A stretch of 64,000 nucleotides of DNA from an uncultured Pseudomonadales bacterium (GCA_947489425.1 CANLDL010000003.1:248001-312000), one strand, 5' to 3'. Positions 9,685 to 18,605 are shown, counted from the stretch's first letter. Numbers and translations are program-made. Notes: a model not told the origin generated them from the sequence alone.

Positions 9685-10818
9685 TTACGTATCGAACGGT
9701 AAGTAGTGATCGCCATACAAGGCCAACAAGGTTTTATTTAAAGCCGCACGCAAACTCTCAAGAGAGCTTTCACAAACAGTTACATGTCCTAATTTTCTTC
9801 GCGCACGCGCCTGCTTACCATAGTCGTGATAAAAATAATTATCTTCGAAAAAATCTGCTGGGTTGCCGTGCTCCCCTAGCATATTTACTAAACCAGCAAA
9901 GTTGCTAATAGCTGTATCGCCTAGAGGCAAATCAGCAATTGCGCGACAATGGTTCTCAAACTGGCTCGTCGCACTGCCCTCTATCGTCCAGTGACCAGAG
10001 TTATGCACACGTGGTGCAAGCTCATTAACAACAATACCAATATCCGTCTCGAAGCATTCCATAGTTAACACACCAACATAATCCATTTTTGTTAGTAGGC
10101 GCTGCATAAAGTCGAAAGCTTGCGTCTCAAGTGTTGGCGATGTTTCTGGTGCTGGTGCAATAGTGGCAATCAATACACCTTCTTCATGGCGGTTTTCCAT
10201 TATTGGGTACAATACAACAGTGCCATCGGCACGGCGGGCAGCAATAATCGAGACTTCTCTGCTATAGGGCACATGCTTTTCAGCAATCAAAGAAACACCA
10301 TTTTCAATAGCGTCTACTAAACCGGGCTGCTCGATATCGCCCTGTGTTTTTAATCGCCACTGATTGTAGCCATCGTAACCAGACTCAGCCGCTTTAATAT
10401 AAATAGGAAAGCCAAAGGATTCTGTTAAGTTTAGTAACTGCTCTTTGGAAGAAATAATTTCAAAATCGGCAGTTGGAATACCACATTCACGAATATAGGT
10501 TTTTTCGCGGATACGGTTTTGTGCAATTTTAATAGAGTCATTACAGGGGTAAACCATGGTCAATTTTTTTAATGCTTTTAACAACTCAGCATCGACCATT
10601 TCTTTTTCGACGGTAATAATATCGGGCTTGCCAAGTGCTTCAAACAAATTATCGGCCGCTTGACCTTTGTGACTGACAACGACACGACCTAAGTCATCCA
10701 CACATCGCGTATCTTCACCTTCATCTGCAATAAATGAGAAGGTTAGACCAAGTTTTATACCGGCTTGTGCAGTCATTTGAGCTAACTGACCACAGCCAAA
10801 AATCGCAATATGTTTCAT
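9685..10818 (-). CDS. purK: N5-carboxyaminoimidazole ribonucleotide synthase PurK
   Basis: The 377-aa ATP-grasp enzyme uses ATP and bicarbonate to carboxylate AIR to N5-CAIR in purine synthesis. It opens with the dinucleotide-like IAIFGCGQLAQM. ATP-grasp features include YIKAAESGYDGYNQW, the EKHVPYSREVSIIAAR segment and ELAPRVHNSGHWTIEG, the PurK hallmark. It follows purE by 48 nt on the same strand. Length and motifs are normal. Confidence 0.97.
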   Translation of the reverse strand: MKHIAIFGCGQLAQMTAQAGIKLGLTFSFIADEGEDTRCVDDLGRVVVSHKGQAADNLFEALGKPDIITVEKEMVDAELLKALKKLTMVYPCNDSIKIAQNRIREKTYIRECGIPTADFEIISSKEQLLNLTESFGFPIYIKAAESGYDGYNQWRLKTQGDIEQPGLVDAIENGVSLIAEKHVPYSREVSIIAARRADGTVVLYPIMENRHEEGVLIATIAPAPETSPTLETQAFDFMQRLLTKMDYVGVLTMECFETDIGIVVNELAPRVHNSGHWTIEGSATSQFENHCRAIADLPLGDTAISNFAGLVNMLGEHGNPADFFEDNYFYHDYGKQARARRKLGHVTVCESSLESLRAALNKTLLALYGDHYLPFDT

Positions 10819-10866
10819 ATCGTTTATAAATTCACTCAGGCTTGTTACTAAAAATTACACCAATTA

Positions 10867-11346
10867 TTATTCAACAGACCAAGGCACAGATTCAGTTTGC
10901 GCTTCTCGAAACGCTTTAAGACGCTCAGCCAGCTCTGTATCACTTAAGGCAATCATTTGCGCAGCCATAAGGCCTGCATTATAAGCACCCGCCTCACCAA
11001 TTGCCTGAGTTGCCACAGCAACACCACGGGGCATCTGCACGATAGACATCAAGCTATCCATCCCTTTTAGCTGTTTACTGCTAACAGGAACACCAACAAC
11101 GGGTAAATGCGTTAATGCAGCAGCCATACCAGGTAAATGAGCAGCACCACCCGCACCGGCAATAATCACTTTTATACCGCGTGAATCAGCACTTTTTGTA
11201 AATTCAACCAAGCGCTCGGGAGTACGGTGTGCCGAGACGACATTAGTCTCGTAAGCAACGCCGAGCTTATCTAATACACCCGTAGCCTCAGACATCGTCG
11301 GCCAATCGGACCGTGAACCCATAATAACGCTAACAATTGCACTCAT
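10867..11346 (-). CDS. purE: N5-CAIR mutase PurE
   Basis: The 159-aa class I PurE shows GSRSDWPTM near the N-terminus, the SAHRTPERL motif with the catalytic His, and [11 protein letters not shown]. It converts N5-CAIR to CAIR, directly after PurK. It is the promoter-proximal gene of purE-purK. I found no clear PurR box in the 215 bp upstream. Confidence 0.97.
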   Translation of the reverse strand: MSAIVSVIMGSRSDWPTMSEATGVLDKLGVAYETNVVSAHRTPERLVEFTKSADSRGIKVIIAGAGGAAHLPGMAAALTHLPVVGVPVSSKQLKGMDSLMSIVQMPRGVAVATQAIGEAGAYNAGLMAAQMIALSDTELAERLKAFREAQTESVPWSVE

Positions 11347-11561
11347 AATATCTATCTCTACAGCTGTTATTGCAGCTAAAGTGTACTCAAAAAGTAACCC
11401 TATACTTACTAAACGATAAAACAGCTTGATATTGAAAAAGGGCGGGATTGTATCAATTGTTTAGTAAATAGGCCACCATAACCGACACCGTACAATTTTT
11501 AAACAGATGATATTTTTATTGCTGCGGCTAGAAAGCAACCTAACCGCACGGAGAAGAAATA

Positions 11562-11804
11562 CTAAGCGGAATGGCTACCATCGCATAAGGGCTGTTTTTT
11601 AGTGGCTTTACAGCCACAAAAGAAGACTTTTTTAGACTCCGTGGCCGTATACTGCACCGGCTGAAAATCAGTACCGCTATGGGACCCATCGCAAAAAGGC
11701 TGGTTTTGACTTAAACCACAACTACACCAAAAGTAAGATTTCCCCTCCTCTACATCAACAGCATAGGGGGTATCGGACGCTCGTTTGGCTTCACTCATAG
11801 CCAT
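11562..11804 (-). CDS. Small CDGSH iron-sulfur protein with two motifs
   Basis: The 80-aa protein has two CDGSH modules, CSCGLSQNQPFCDGSH and CGCKATKKQPLCDGSH. Each supplies the 3-Cys, 1-His ligands for a 2Fe-2S cluster, so two clusters per chain are expected. Bacterial two-motif CDGSH proteins are soluble and redox-linked. It sits beside pirin, a YqjG-type reductase and DoxX on the same strand, which suggests a redox or electrophile stress role. The exact partner is unknown. Confidence 0.88.
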   Translation of the reverse strand: MAMSEAKRASDTPYAVDVEEGKSYFWCSCGLSQNQPFCDGSHSGTDFQPVQYTATESKKVFFCGCKATKKQPLCDGSHSA

Positions 11805-11876
11805 ATCTCCAAAGTAATGTTATTAACAGATATTCGATAGTAACAATGCCACAGACTTTATAACCGTTGATTTTCT

Positions 11877-12776
11877 TTATTGCGTTAATCGGCCAAATCG
11901 ATAATCCTCAAAGGCTTGTTCTAGCTCTTGCCTAGAGTTCATAACAAAAGGGCCTGCACGTACGATGGGCTCATTCAACGGCATAGCACTCATCAATAAC
12001 ACACCCGCCATATTTTGCGACGAATCACTCGCGACATGTTTGTTACTAATAATTAAGGTGTCGTCTTCATTCGCATGATCACCGTCGCCAAACAGTGCAA
12101 GCTGCTGCGCATACACGAGCGTACTTGCTAAATCGTCACCCATCTCGGCACTACCCTCATAAACATAAGCCATAGCAGCATGACCTTTGGGTAGATCAAG
12201 CACCAGAGAATCCCCTTGTGCTATTTTGATATCGAGCATAAGAGGATCAGTAGTAATACCTTTAACAACACCTTCTATTTTTATACCTTGCTCACCAATA
12301 TATTCACCCGCAAGTACACGAACGACACTGTGCTGCGCACCAAAAGATACCTCGGGTATACGTTGTGAATTAATCTCTTGATAGCGCGGCGCTCGCATTT
12401 TTTCACTCGCGGGTAAATTTACCCATAACTGAAACCCCCATAAACGCCCTTCCTTTTGCTTTGGCATTTCAGAATGGATAATGCCAGAGCCTGCCGTCAT
12501 CCATTGAATATCACCTGCCCCAATGACACCCTCATTGCCGACACTATCTTTGTGCTGCATTTGCCCCTCTAACATATAAGTAACTGTTTCAAAACCACGA
12601 TGTGGATGCGATGGAAAACCACCAATATAGTCGCTGACCTCATCGCTTTTTATTTCATCCAACAATAAAAAAGGATCAAGCTCTGTTAAATTATTGCTGC
12701 CCACGCTTCTATAAATGCTTACGCCATCACCCTCTTTAGCGGCTTGTGCATCAATCACTTGCTCAACATATCTCAT
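11877..12776 (-). CDS. Pirin family protein
   Basis: The 299-aa bicupin carries the pirin N-terminal signature LDPFLLLDEIKSDE with FPSHPHRGFETVTYMLEG. The metal ligands are the His pair in HPHRG, His in MQHKDS and Glu in GIIHSEMP. Bacterial pirins can oxidise quercetin-like flavonoids or act in stress responses. Position next to a YqjG homologue and near a YhaJ-like regulator matches the E. coli yqjF-yqjG-yhaJ-yhaK neighbourhood, where YhaK is a pirin. This protein is longer than YhaK, so it may be a neighbour-equivalent rather than an orthologue. Confidence 0.9.
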   Translation of the reverse strand: MRYVEQVIDAQAAKEGDGVSIYRSVGSNNLTELDPFLLLDEIKSDEVSDYIGGFPSHPHRGFETVTYMLEGQMQHKDSVGNEGVIGAGDIQWMTAGSGIIHSEMPKQKEGRLWGFQLWVNLPASEKMRAPRYQEINSQRIPEVSFGAQHSVVRVLAGEYIGEQGIKIEGVVKGITTDPLMLDIKIAQGDSLVLDLPKGHAAMAYVYEGSAEMGDDLASTLVYAQQLALFGDGDHANEDDTLIISNKHVASDSSQNMAGVLLMSAMPLNEPIVRAGPFVMNSRQELEQAFEDYRFGRLTQ

Positions 12777-12809
12777 CTCTTTCTCCTATATTTTTATAGC
12801 CTCACCTAT

Positions 12810-13826
12810 TCATCCACGCCCATGAGGCGAGTCAAGATCTAGCTCCGGCCCAAGAGGAACAATTCGCGTTGGATTAATCGTATCGTGACTATAATAATAG
12901 TGCTCTTTAATATGCTCGAAATTAACTGTGCCTTTTATATTTGGGTATTGGTACAACTCTTTTAAATAACCCGATAAATGTTTGTAGTCGGCAATGCGTT
13001 TTAAATTACATTTAAAATGACCAACATAAACAGCATCGAAGCGCACCAAGGTTGTAAATAAGCGCCAGTCTGCCTCGGTAATCTTGTCACCTATCAAGTA
13101 GCGGCTACTGCCTAAGCGCTCATCTAAGCTATCTAAAGTAGCAAATAATTTTTTAAACGCTTTCTCGTAAGCCTCTTGTGTTGTTGCAAAACCCGCACGG
13201 TAAACACCATTATTAACACCGTCATAAATTAGCGAGTTTATCTCATCAATTTCTTTTCGATCTTGCTCTTGATAATAATCATCATTGTTATCCGTAAGGT
13301 GATTAAACGCAGAATTAAACATACGAATAATTTCAGAAGATTCATTACTGACAATGCACTGCTCTTTTTTGTCCCACAAAATAGGCACAGTGACACGGCC
13401 AGAATACTCGGGGTTATTACGCGTATAAATTTGATAAACATAATCGCTATTAAATAACTCATCCTTCATTACCGGGCTTTTTATTTCAGACTCGTCTTTA
13501 CCAAATTCCCAACCATTCTCCAACATATAGGGGTGCACAACTGAGACACTAATTAAATCGCGCAAGCCCTTTAACTCACGAAATATTAATGTGCGATGCG
13601 CCCATGGACACGCAAGCGATACATATAAATGATAACGATCTGCCTCAGCTTTAAAGATTGTCATATCACTATCTGCATTCCCGTTATGCAAGCGACTTAA
13701 TTCGTCGGCTTTGCCATTAGCGGTTATCCAATGTCGATACTGCGAATCTGATCGCACAAACTCACCTCCCGATTTTTTAGTGTCATACCACTTATCGACC
13801 CATTGTCCTTTTACTAATAATCCCAT
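12810..13826 (-). CDS. yqjG: Glutathionyl-hydroquinone reductase (YqjG/Xi-class GST)
   Basis: The 338-aa protein shows the Xi-class signature SLACPWAHRTLI, in which the Cys is catalytic, then YTRNNPEYSGRVTVPILWDK and SNESSEIIRMFN, and a C-terminal GST helical domain with ITEADWRLFTTLVRFD. Such enzymes strip glutathione from glutathionyl-hydroquinones. The gene lies between pirin and DoxX on the same strand, as in the E. coli yqjF-yqjG pair. Length fits the family. Confidence 0.93.
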   Translation of the reverse strand: MGLLVKGQWVDKWYDTKKSGGEFVRSDSQYRHWITANGKADELSRLHNGNADSDMTIFKAEADRYHLYVSLACPWAHRTLIFRELKGLRDLISVSVVHPYMLENGWEFGKDESEIKSPVMKDELFNSDYVYQIYTRNNPEYSGRVTVPILWDKKEQCIVSNESSEIIRMFNSAFNHLTDNNDDYYQEQDRKEIDEINSLIYDGVNNGVYRAGFATTQEAYEKAFKKLFATLDSLDERLGSSRYLIGDKITEADWRLFTTLVRFDAVYVGHFKCNLKRIADYKHLSGYLKELYQYPNIKGTVNFEHIKEHYYYSHDTINPTRIVPLGPELDLDSPHGRG

Positions 13827-13895
13827 GTTACACCTCGTTATCTGTTAATTTTTTAACGCTATTAATCGTTCTTTACCTAATAACTGTTTTATCTG

Positions 13896-14342
13896 TTACC
13901 CAATGTGGCCCAAACGTTGACTTAATAGCTTATCTGCGGATAAGTTACCGCCACCGAGTAACACTAATGCCACTGAACCACTAAACAACGCCAAGGCAAA
14001 CTCGTAACCGCCGTTTGTTAAAAACAAACCACCACCACCGTGTACAACAACACCTGCAATCAGCATTGCAAAAGCCAAGGCCGCCGCTGCTGGCCTAACC
14101 AACAAACCTAACAATAAAGCCAAGCCGCCAAAAAACTCTGCACCACCGGCTAATAGCGCCATTAAAAAACCCGGCTCCAAACCTTGAGAAGCCATAAACT
14201 GCCCCGTACCTTCAAGCCCATAACCTCCAAACCAAGCAAACAGCTTTTGTGCGCCATGGGCAGTAAAAATAACACCGAGCGGCAAGCGTAAAGCCAAGCT
14301 AGCCCATTGTGGTTGCGATTGTATGATTGCATTAATATTCAT
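13896..14342 (-). CDS. yqjF: DoxX family membrane protein (YqjF-like)
   Basis: The 148-aa protein has four hydrophobic segments and the DoxX opening LALRLPLGVIFTAHGAQKLF with WFGGYGLEGTGQFM. In E. coli, yqjF is the gene activated by the LysR regulator YhaJ in response to hydroxylated aromatic breakdown products. Here the homologue is the first gene of a minus-strand run and faces a YhaJ-like regulator. Control by that regulator is therefore the natural inference. Gene symbol is by synteny and family resemblance. Confidence 0.85.
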   Translation of the reverse strand: MNINAIIQSQPQWASLALRLPLGVIFTAHGAQKLFAWFGGYGLEGTGQFMASQGLEPGFLMALLAGGAEFFGGLALLLGLLVRPAAAALAFAMLIAGVVVHGGGGLFLTNGGYEFALALFSGSVALVLLGGGNLSADKLLSQRLGHIG

Positions 14343-14485
14343 TGTGATACTCCTATTACATTTAGTTCTGTAGCTATTAGTTCAATTAATTTGGAATCAA
14401 AACAAGCCTTTAAATACAGTACTTGTCTTGCTTGAAAACACTATATCGATAATCGATTAACTAAAAAATTGATATATTTTGGAGC

Positions 14486-14510
14486 TTATGTTCAAATTAT
14501 TTGAACATAA
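14486..14510. promoter_or_regulatory. Perfect 25-bp palindrome with LysR-type T-N11-A box
   Basis: TTATGTTCAAAT (14486-14497) is exactly mirrored by ATTTGAACATAA (14499-14510) around one central T. The core TCAAATTATTTGA is a T-N11-A LysR box. It lies 15 bp before the LysR ATG in the divergent gap to doxX, the expected place for an autoregulatory operator. Binding by the adjacent regulator is inferred. Confidence 0.75.
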
Positions 14511-14525
14511 GAAGAGGCAGCCACT

Positions 14526-15437
14526 ATGCTATCGTTAGATGCACTACAAGTACTTGATTCTATTGACAGAAAGGGCAGCTTTGCAGCCGCTGCTGATGAG
14601 TTATATCGCGCACCATCGGCGGTGACCTACAGCATTAAAAAGCTGGAAGAGCAATTAAACGTTAATTTATTTGACAGAAGCCAGCAAAAAGCCAAACTGA
14701 CGCGCACGGGCAAACTACTACTCGAACAGGGTCGCGATATATTGCAACAAGTACAACGGCTAGAAGCACAAGCAAAACAAGTCGAAAGTGGCTGGGAGAC
14801 AGAATTACGCATTGTTATCGACACTATCCTGCCCATAGCTCCCCTATGGCCACTTATTAAAGAACTACAACAGCAGCAACCCTGGCTAAATATAAAAATA
14901 ATGGAGGAAGCGCTCAGCGGTAGCTGGGAAGCACTTATAGAACAACGAGCCGATATAATCATTGGCGTAAGCGGCGACATACCCACAAGTGGCCAGTGGC
15001 ACACCAATAACATAGGGATGATAGAAACCAATCTATACTGCGCTAGCACCCACCCTGCCAGCAAACTCATTAGCCCAATCGACGATAATGCCTTGACACA
15101 ATTTACCCACATCGCCATTAGCGATAGCGCCCGCCAACTAGCACCTCGCAGCATAGGCCTTATTGGCTTAAAACAATTTTTATACGTAGCCAACATGGAA
15201 CAAAAATATCAAGCCATCATCAATGACATGGGCATTAGCCACCTCCCTTACCACATCGCCAAACCCGCCCTAGAAAAAGGCCTTATCAAAAAAATACCGA
15301 CTAAACGTAACAACAAACAACACCTAAATATTGCTTGGCAAAAAAATAATACGGGTAAAGCAAATGTATGGTTGCGCGAAAGAGTTATTGGGGAAAAAGT
15401 GTTTGGAGATGACTTAAACAAACAAAGTGAATTTTAA
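14526..15437 (+). CDS. yhaJ: LysR-type regulator similar to YhaJ
   Basis: The 303-aa protein has the LysR winged helix-turn-helix at about residues 1-60. The N-terminus LDALQVLDSIDRKGSFAAAA and SAVTYSIKKLEEQL resembles E. coli YhaJ closely by eye. The effector-binding half follows, with SGWETELRI near residue 95. It is divergent from a doxX/yqjF-yqjG-pirin run, as YhaJ is placed near these genes in E. coli. It probably senses an aromatic or quinone-type compound and controls the module and itself through the palindrome at 14486-14510. Confidence 0.88.
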   Translation: MLSLDALQVLDSIDRKGSFAAAADELYRAPSAVTYSIKKLEEQLNVNLFDRSQQKAKLTRTGKLLLEQGRDILQQVQRLEAQAKQVESGWETELRIVIDTILPIAPLWPLIKELQQQQPWLNIKIMEEALSGSWEALIEQRADIIIGVSGDIPTSGQWHTNNIGMIETNLYCASTHPASKLISPIDDNALTQFTHIAISDSARQLAPRSIGLIGLKQFLYVANMEQKYQAIINDMGISHLPYHIAKPALEKGLIKKIPTKRNNKQHLNIAWQKNNTGKANVWLRERVIGEKVFGDDLNKQSEF

Positions 15438-15787
15438 AATAAAAATGCAACGGGAATACATACGCCATATGCACAAGTATAATTAAAACGCATAAAACCT
15501 TCGCCCTAGGTCATATAAACAGCACATAAGCCGGCTCGATTTTCCCATTAGATATTTTTTAATACATTGATTTCTTTACGATTATTTATTTTACCTAAGT
15601 ACATATAAGACCCGATTGAGATCTCGCTAAACACAATGGCTTCTTTTCTCCGGTAAACTTTCTATCAAGACAGTGCTATAAATACTTGAAACTGTTATTA
15701 TTTTTCATCAATAAATAAGCGAATTTCAGCATTAATATCCGCTACATAAGCGGAAGTTCGCTTAATATACTGTTAGGCATTAAAAAC
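15438..15787. other. Gap holding the left boundary of the cassette array
   Basis: No gene was seen in about 350 bases. The first 270 bases look like ordinary AT-rich spacer. The right end (about 15714-15778) folds as a long hairpin and finishes with GTTAGGC, the integron-type junction. No integrase reading frame lies here on either strand. Confidence 0.5.
15714..15778. repeat. Hairpin ending in GTTAGGC, possible attC or attI
   Basis: TAAGCGAA (about 15717-15724) is mirrored by TTCGCTTA (15757-15764), and an inner TCCGC pairs with GCGGA. The element ends in GTTAGGC (15772-15778), which fits the attC/attI core GTTRRRY. A matching left core was not found, so it could be an attI or a worn attC. 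It precedes the first unknown cassette gene by 10 bp. Confidence 0.5.
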
Positions 15788-16057
15788 ATGGAACGAAAAA
15801 TATATTATATCGTAGCCACATGGAGAGAAGGTGAATCCTCGATTGACTTATTAAGCAAAGAGGACTTTGAAATCATGAGACGCAACATGATTGATGATGG
15901 ATTTGATAACCTACAAATTGAGTGGTATGAATCAGGGAGTTTAGCATTACCTGATCGATTTTCAGTTTTTGTATATTGGGAAGCCCCTGATATTGCCCCT
16001 GAGTACAAAGAAGTGCGCAAATGGGGTTTAGAAGCTGCTAAATCTTATCATGCTTAA
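15788..16057 (+). CDS. Cassette-borne protein of unknown function (89 aa)
   Basis: An acidic, soluble 89-aa protein with many aromatic residues and no signal peptide or membrane segment. It starts 10 bp after a GTTAGGC junction and its stop is followed within 30 bp by an attC-like site. That spacing is typical of a cassette gene. I do not recognise the family. The frame is fully open from ATG and has a plausible composition, so it is probably real. Confidence 0.6.
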   Translation: MERKIYYIVATWREGESSIDLLSKEDFEIMRRNMIDDGFDNLQIEWYESGSLALPDRFSVFVYWEAPDIAPEYKEVRKWGLEAAKSYHA

Positions 16058-16085
16058 TAAATTGTAATTGTTCATCGCTATTACA

Positions 16086-16128
16086 ACCTAACAAGTCAGC
16101 TCACAGGAGCGTCAAAGATGCGTTTGTA
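16086..16128. repeat. Degenerate or truncated attC-like site
   Basis: It begins ACCTAAC (RYYYAAC core) and continues AAGTCAGC, then runs to a GCGTTTGTA segment. The left core is good and the right core is poor. It sits between the 89-aa and 111-aa genes, where a cassette junction is expected. Confidence 0.5.
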
Positions 16129-16145
16129 TATTAAAGGAATAAAGT

Positions 16146-16481
16146 TTGAAATTTAAATATTTGCTTTCTGAGACTGTAAGTTTTTTCGCTATAGCTTGGT
16201 TATTTTGGCTTGCATTCTATTTTCACTATATCCAACAATCACATTGGTATGGTGAATTCGCAGAAGAGTATCAACAATTAAGTCTAGTCTTTGCTTATTT
16301 CATGGCTTTTTATATTGTTGTTGCTCTGCTGGTGTTATCAACGTTAAATATTAAAGTTGTTTCACATTTTAGAGTTATAAATAAACTCTTGGCCTATTGG
16401 CCTTATTTTAGCTTCGGCTTAAAGGTTCTAGTGTTTCCATTAACAATATACGGCTTGTACGTGGTTTCTATAGGACACTGA
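16146..16481 (+). CDS. Cassette-borne membrane protein (111 aa)
   Basis: The 111-aa product has three hydrophobic segments (about 8-27, 50-72 and 88-108) with aromatic-rich loops. The start is TTG at 16146, preceded by AAGGAA at a workable distance. No ATG is available near the N-terminus. The gene is closely framed by attC-like sites on both sides. No family is recognised. Real coding is likely from the clean membrane topology. Confidence 0.55.
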   Translation: MKFKYLLSETVSFFAIAWLFWLAFYFHYIQQSHWYGEFAEEYQQLSLVFAYFMAFYIVVALLVLSTLNIKVVSHFRVINKLLAYWPYFSFGLKVLVFPLTIYGLYVVSIGH

Positions 16482-16484
16482 AAT

Positions 16485-16564
16485 ACATAACAAGCACATT
16501 AAAAATCGACCAAAAAAGTGTGGACTGAACTCGCTAACGCTCGTTTTTTACATTGAGGTTATAA
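16485..16564. repeat. attC-like site
   Basis: It runs from ACATAACAAGCAC, two bases past the stop of the 111-aa gene, to GAGGTTATAA (core GTTATAA at 16558). The inside contains AAAAAA and TTTTTT segments able to pair, plus the GTGTGGACTGAACTCGC stretch. Its left and right ends are complementary (ATAAC / GTTAT). Length of 80 bp fits attC. Confidence 0.65.
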
Positions 16565-16580
16565 CTTAGAAGGATAAAAA

Positions 16581-17252
16581 ATGAAATTTTTTTTGATAAC
16601 AGTAGCTTTTATGTTCTCTTTTAATTCGACAATAAAAGCATCTTCGCTAGAAGAGTTCATGACTCAACCTAATGAATTAATAGACGACAAAACAGTTAAT
16701 GACTATGTAAACATATGGTGGCAATGGGCGTATTCTATGCCGCAAGAGTTTAGTCCAGTAAGAGATATAACAGGTGAATATTGTCATGTTGGGCAGCAAG
16801 GTAAAGTATGGTTTCTCGCAGGAGGTTACGGAACATCAAAAATAAGTAGACGCTGTATAATCCCTGAAGGAAAGTATATATTTTTTCCAGTGATAAATAT
16901 GGTTTATTGGCCAAAATACAGAGGCTCTCTATCTTGTGAAAATGCAAAGAAATATGCAGCATTAAATAATGACGAATTACTTTCCATTGAAATTAGCTTG
17001 AATTTAGCACAATCGTGGAATCCTGCTCATACTAGACTTGCGTCAGAGGAATGTTTTAATTTGCTGGGGTTGGTACCTGCAGAAAATAACCCACCAAATG
17101 TATATCCTGCTGCGTCGGATGGTTATTGGGTCATGCTAAAACCCCTTACAAAAGGTGTTCATATTCTAAAGTTCAATGCTATGTATGATCGAGAGAAAGG
17201 TGCGTATAGTAAGATGGCTCAGGATATTGAATATGAAATTATTGTTAAATAA
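16581..17252 (+). CDS. Cassette-borne secreted protein of unknown function (223 aa)
   Basis: The 223-aa protein has a signal peptide of about 20 residues ending in IKA. The mature part is rich in Trp, Tyr and Cys, with motifs WWQWAYSMP and GEYCHVGQQGKVWFLAGG and several Cys that could form disulfides. AGAAGGAT precedes the ATG. I do not recognise the family. It lies between attC-like elements, so it is probably a mobile cassette encoding a periplasmic or secreted product. Confidence 0.65.
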   Translation: MKFFLITVAFMFSFNSTIKASSLEEFMTQPNELIDDKTVNDYVNIWWQWAYSMPQEFSPVRDITGEYCHVGQQGKVWFLAGGYGTSKISRRCIIPEGKYIFFPVINMVYWPKYRGSLSCENAKKYAALNNDELLSIEISLNLAQSWNPAHTRLASEECFNLLGLVPAENNPPNVYPAASDGYWVMLKPLTKGVHILKFNAMYDREKGAYSKMAQDIEYEIIVK

Positions 17253-17503
17253 GCTATTTGAACAAATAGCAGAAATCTGTTTTGGCATATAGATCAATTA
17301 AATAAATTATTAATAAACTGTTGAAATGACTCGAATATAACAAGGCAAAGCAAAAAGGACGCGAAAACAAGAAATCAAAAAATGAGCGCTTACACGCGTC
17401 GCGAGTTTGAAACAAAAATACCATGGCTAACAAGTAAAAGCATACAGATGCAGCAAAGCTGCGCCAGTATTTGATGCGTTAGAAATACAAAGGAAATATC
17501 CCA
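17253..17503. other. Spacer with one attC half-site and one complete attC
   Basis: The spacer begins with an AT-rich stretch. At 17335 stands ATATAACAAGGCAAAGC, a typical attC left end, without an obvious right end. A complete short attC follows at 17426-17484. Two junctions without a gene between them suggest a lost or empty cassette. Confidence 0.5.
17426..17484. repeat. Well-formed short attC site
   Basis: It starts GCTAACAAGTAAAAGCATAC and ends GATGCGTTAGAA with core GTT at 17478. The centre GCAGCAAAGCTGC forms a short hairpin. Length of about 59 bp and both ends match the compact attC type. It precedes the GTG start of the next gene by 19 bp. This is the best attC in the array. Confidence 0.75.
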
Positions 17504-17887
17504 GTGGCAGGTTCTTTTTCGACTCAAGATCAACATTTTTTTGTTAGCAACAAGCGATTTTGTGCATTATTGGAATGGGCTATTGAAGCTGCTCCTAGAA
17601 TAAATGATAAAAAGGGAAAAGACTATATACTAAAGATGCAGCAGAACTATCAGGATATATATTCGCCTTGTACAGATATTGACCTAAGCAGTGAACTAAA
17701 TAAAGATGAGCAAGTATTCTGGGCAAAGGTGTTTCAAGTCGTAGGCCACCAACTATTTAACCGAACTCTTGGCTCAACTGAATCGGAAAACTGGAGACCT
17801 GGTGCAATAGCGGATGCAGTTTCAGTGTCGCGGATGTTGCAAAAATTGAGTAGAGAGTATCTTGATTATAATGAGACCAATTTCTAA
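17504..17887 (+). CDS. Cassette-borne protein of unknown function (127 aa)
   Basis: A soluble 127-aa protein starting at GTG 17504, with AAGGAAA about 8 nt before it. Helical, with an aromatic N-terminal half and no signal peptide. The stop codon overlaps the start of the following attC-like site (TTCTAAC), which is characteristic of cassette genes. No family is recognised. Confidence 0.6.
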   Translation: MAGSFSTQDQHFFVSNKRFCALLEWAIEAAPRINDKKGKDYILKMQQNYQDIYSPCTDIDLSSELNKDEQVFWAKVFQVVGHQLFNRTLGSTESENWRPGAIADAVSVSRMLQKLSREYLDYNETNF

Positions 17888-17996
17888 CAAGCTTGTCCAG
17901 CATACGGTTTTGCTTCACTCCTTTTTGTGCATGGCCTTCGGTCGTTTGAGCACAAAACTCCACTACAACCAAAACGCGGTGACAACAGCGTTATGC
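17882..17996. repeat. Long attC-like site
   Basis: It runs from TTCTAACAAGC to AGCGTTATGC (core GTTATGC at 17990). At 115 bp it is of the long type seen in chromosomal integrons. It contains GGTTTTG and CAAAAC segments that can pair. The next gene starts 22 bp later. Confidence 0.65.
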
Positions 17997-18017
17997 ATAC
18001 ACGAGATATAAACTTAT

Positions 18018-18512
18018 ATGGCAAGATTAATTTTAGTTTGTGGTCCTACTGGAGCTGGAAAAACAACTTATTCATTATCATTATCTAAAGAAATTGATGC
18101 GGTTAGGTTCTCGATAGACCCATGAATGCAGACTTTATTTTCAAAAGATATGACATCACTTGATTACTCTTGGATGATCGAGCGAGTTAATAGGTGCTAC
18201 GAGCAAATTTGGGAAGTCAGCGAACAAATTCTATCCCTTAATGGAAACATTATTTTAGATCTAGGGTTTACGACTAAAGAAGAAAGAAAACACTTTTTTG
18301 ATTTATCTGAAGGTTTAAATATTGATCCAGAAATACATTATTTAGATACACCTAAAGATGTTCGTAAAAAACGTATTGAAAAGAGAAATATCGAAAAAGA
18401 CCCTAGCGTCTATTCATTCGAAGTTAATGATATGATGTTTAATTTCATGGAGCCAAAATTTGAAGTTCCAGATCAAAAGGAGCTTGAGAATGGCTGCAAA
18501 GTAAATACATAA
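18018..18512 (+). pseudogene. P-loop kinase-like cassette gene broken by one TGA codon
   Basis: ATG at 18018 opens a frame with the Walker A motif CGPTGAGKTT at residues 8-17. After 35 codons it meets TGA at 18123-18125, and the same frame then stays open to 18512. Joined, the product is about 164 aa of the AAA_33/zeta-like small kinase type, with a late basic RKKRIEKRN lid-like segment. The stop falls just after FSIDP, where a Trp codon (TGG) would fit. A downstream ATG at 18126 could restart, but without the P-loop. I infer a recent nonsense mutation or readthrough. Confidence 0.75.
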
Positions 18513-18587
18513 CAAGGACATTAAAAAATGCTCCATTTCATTGCACTGGACGTCACTAGCTCTTCGCCTTTTATATTGGTGTTATGC
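18507..18587. repeat. attC-like site
   Basis: ACATAACAAGGACA begins at the stop of the kinase pseudogene, and GGTGTTATGC (core at 18581) ends the element. The outer ends ATAAC and GTTAT are complementary. AAAGGA, serving the next gene, begins three bases past the core. Confidence 0.65.
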
Positions 18588-18605
18588 TTTAAAGGATAAA
18601 TTTCG

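Noticed and set aside
14627..15196. Minus-strand open frame of 189 codons inside the LysR gene
   Set aside because: The product is a Ser/Cys-rich shadow of the LysR reading frame with no domain.
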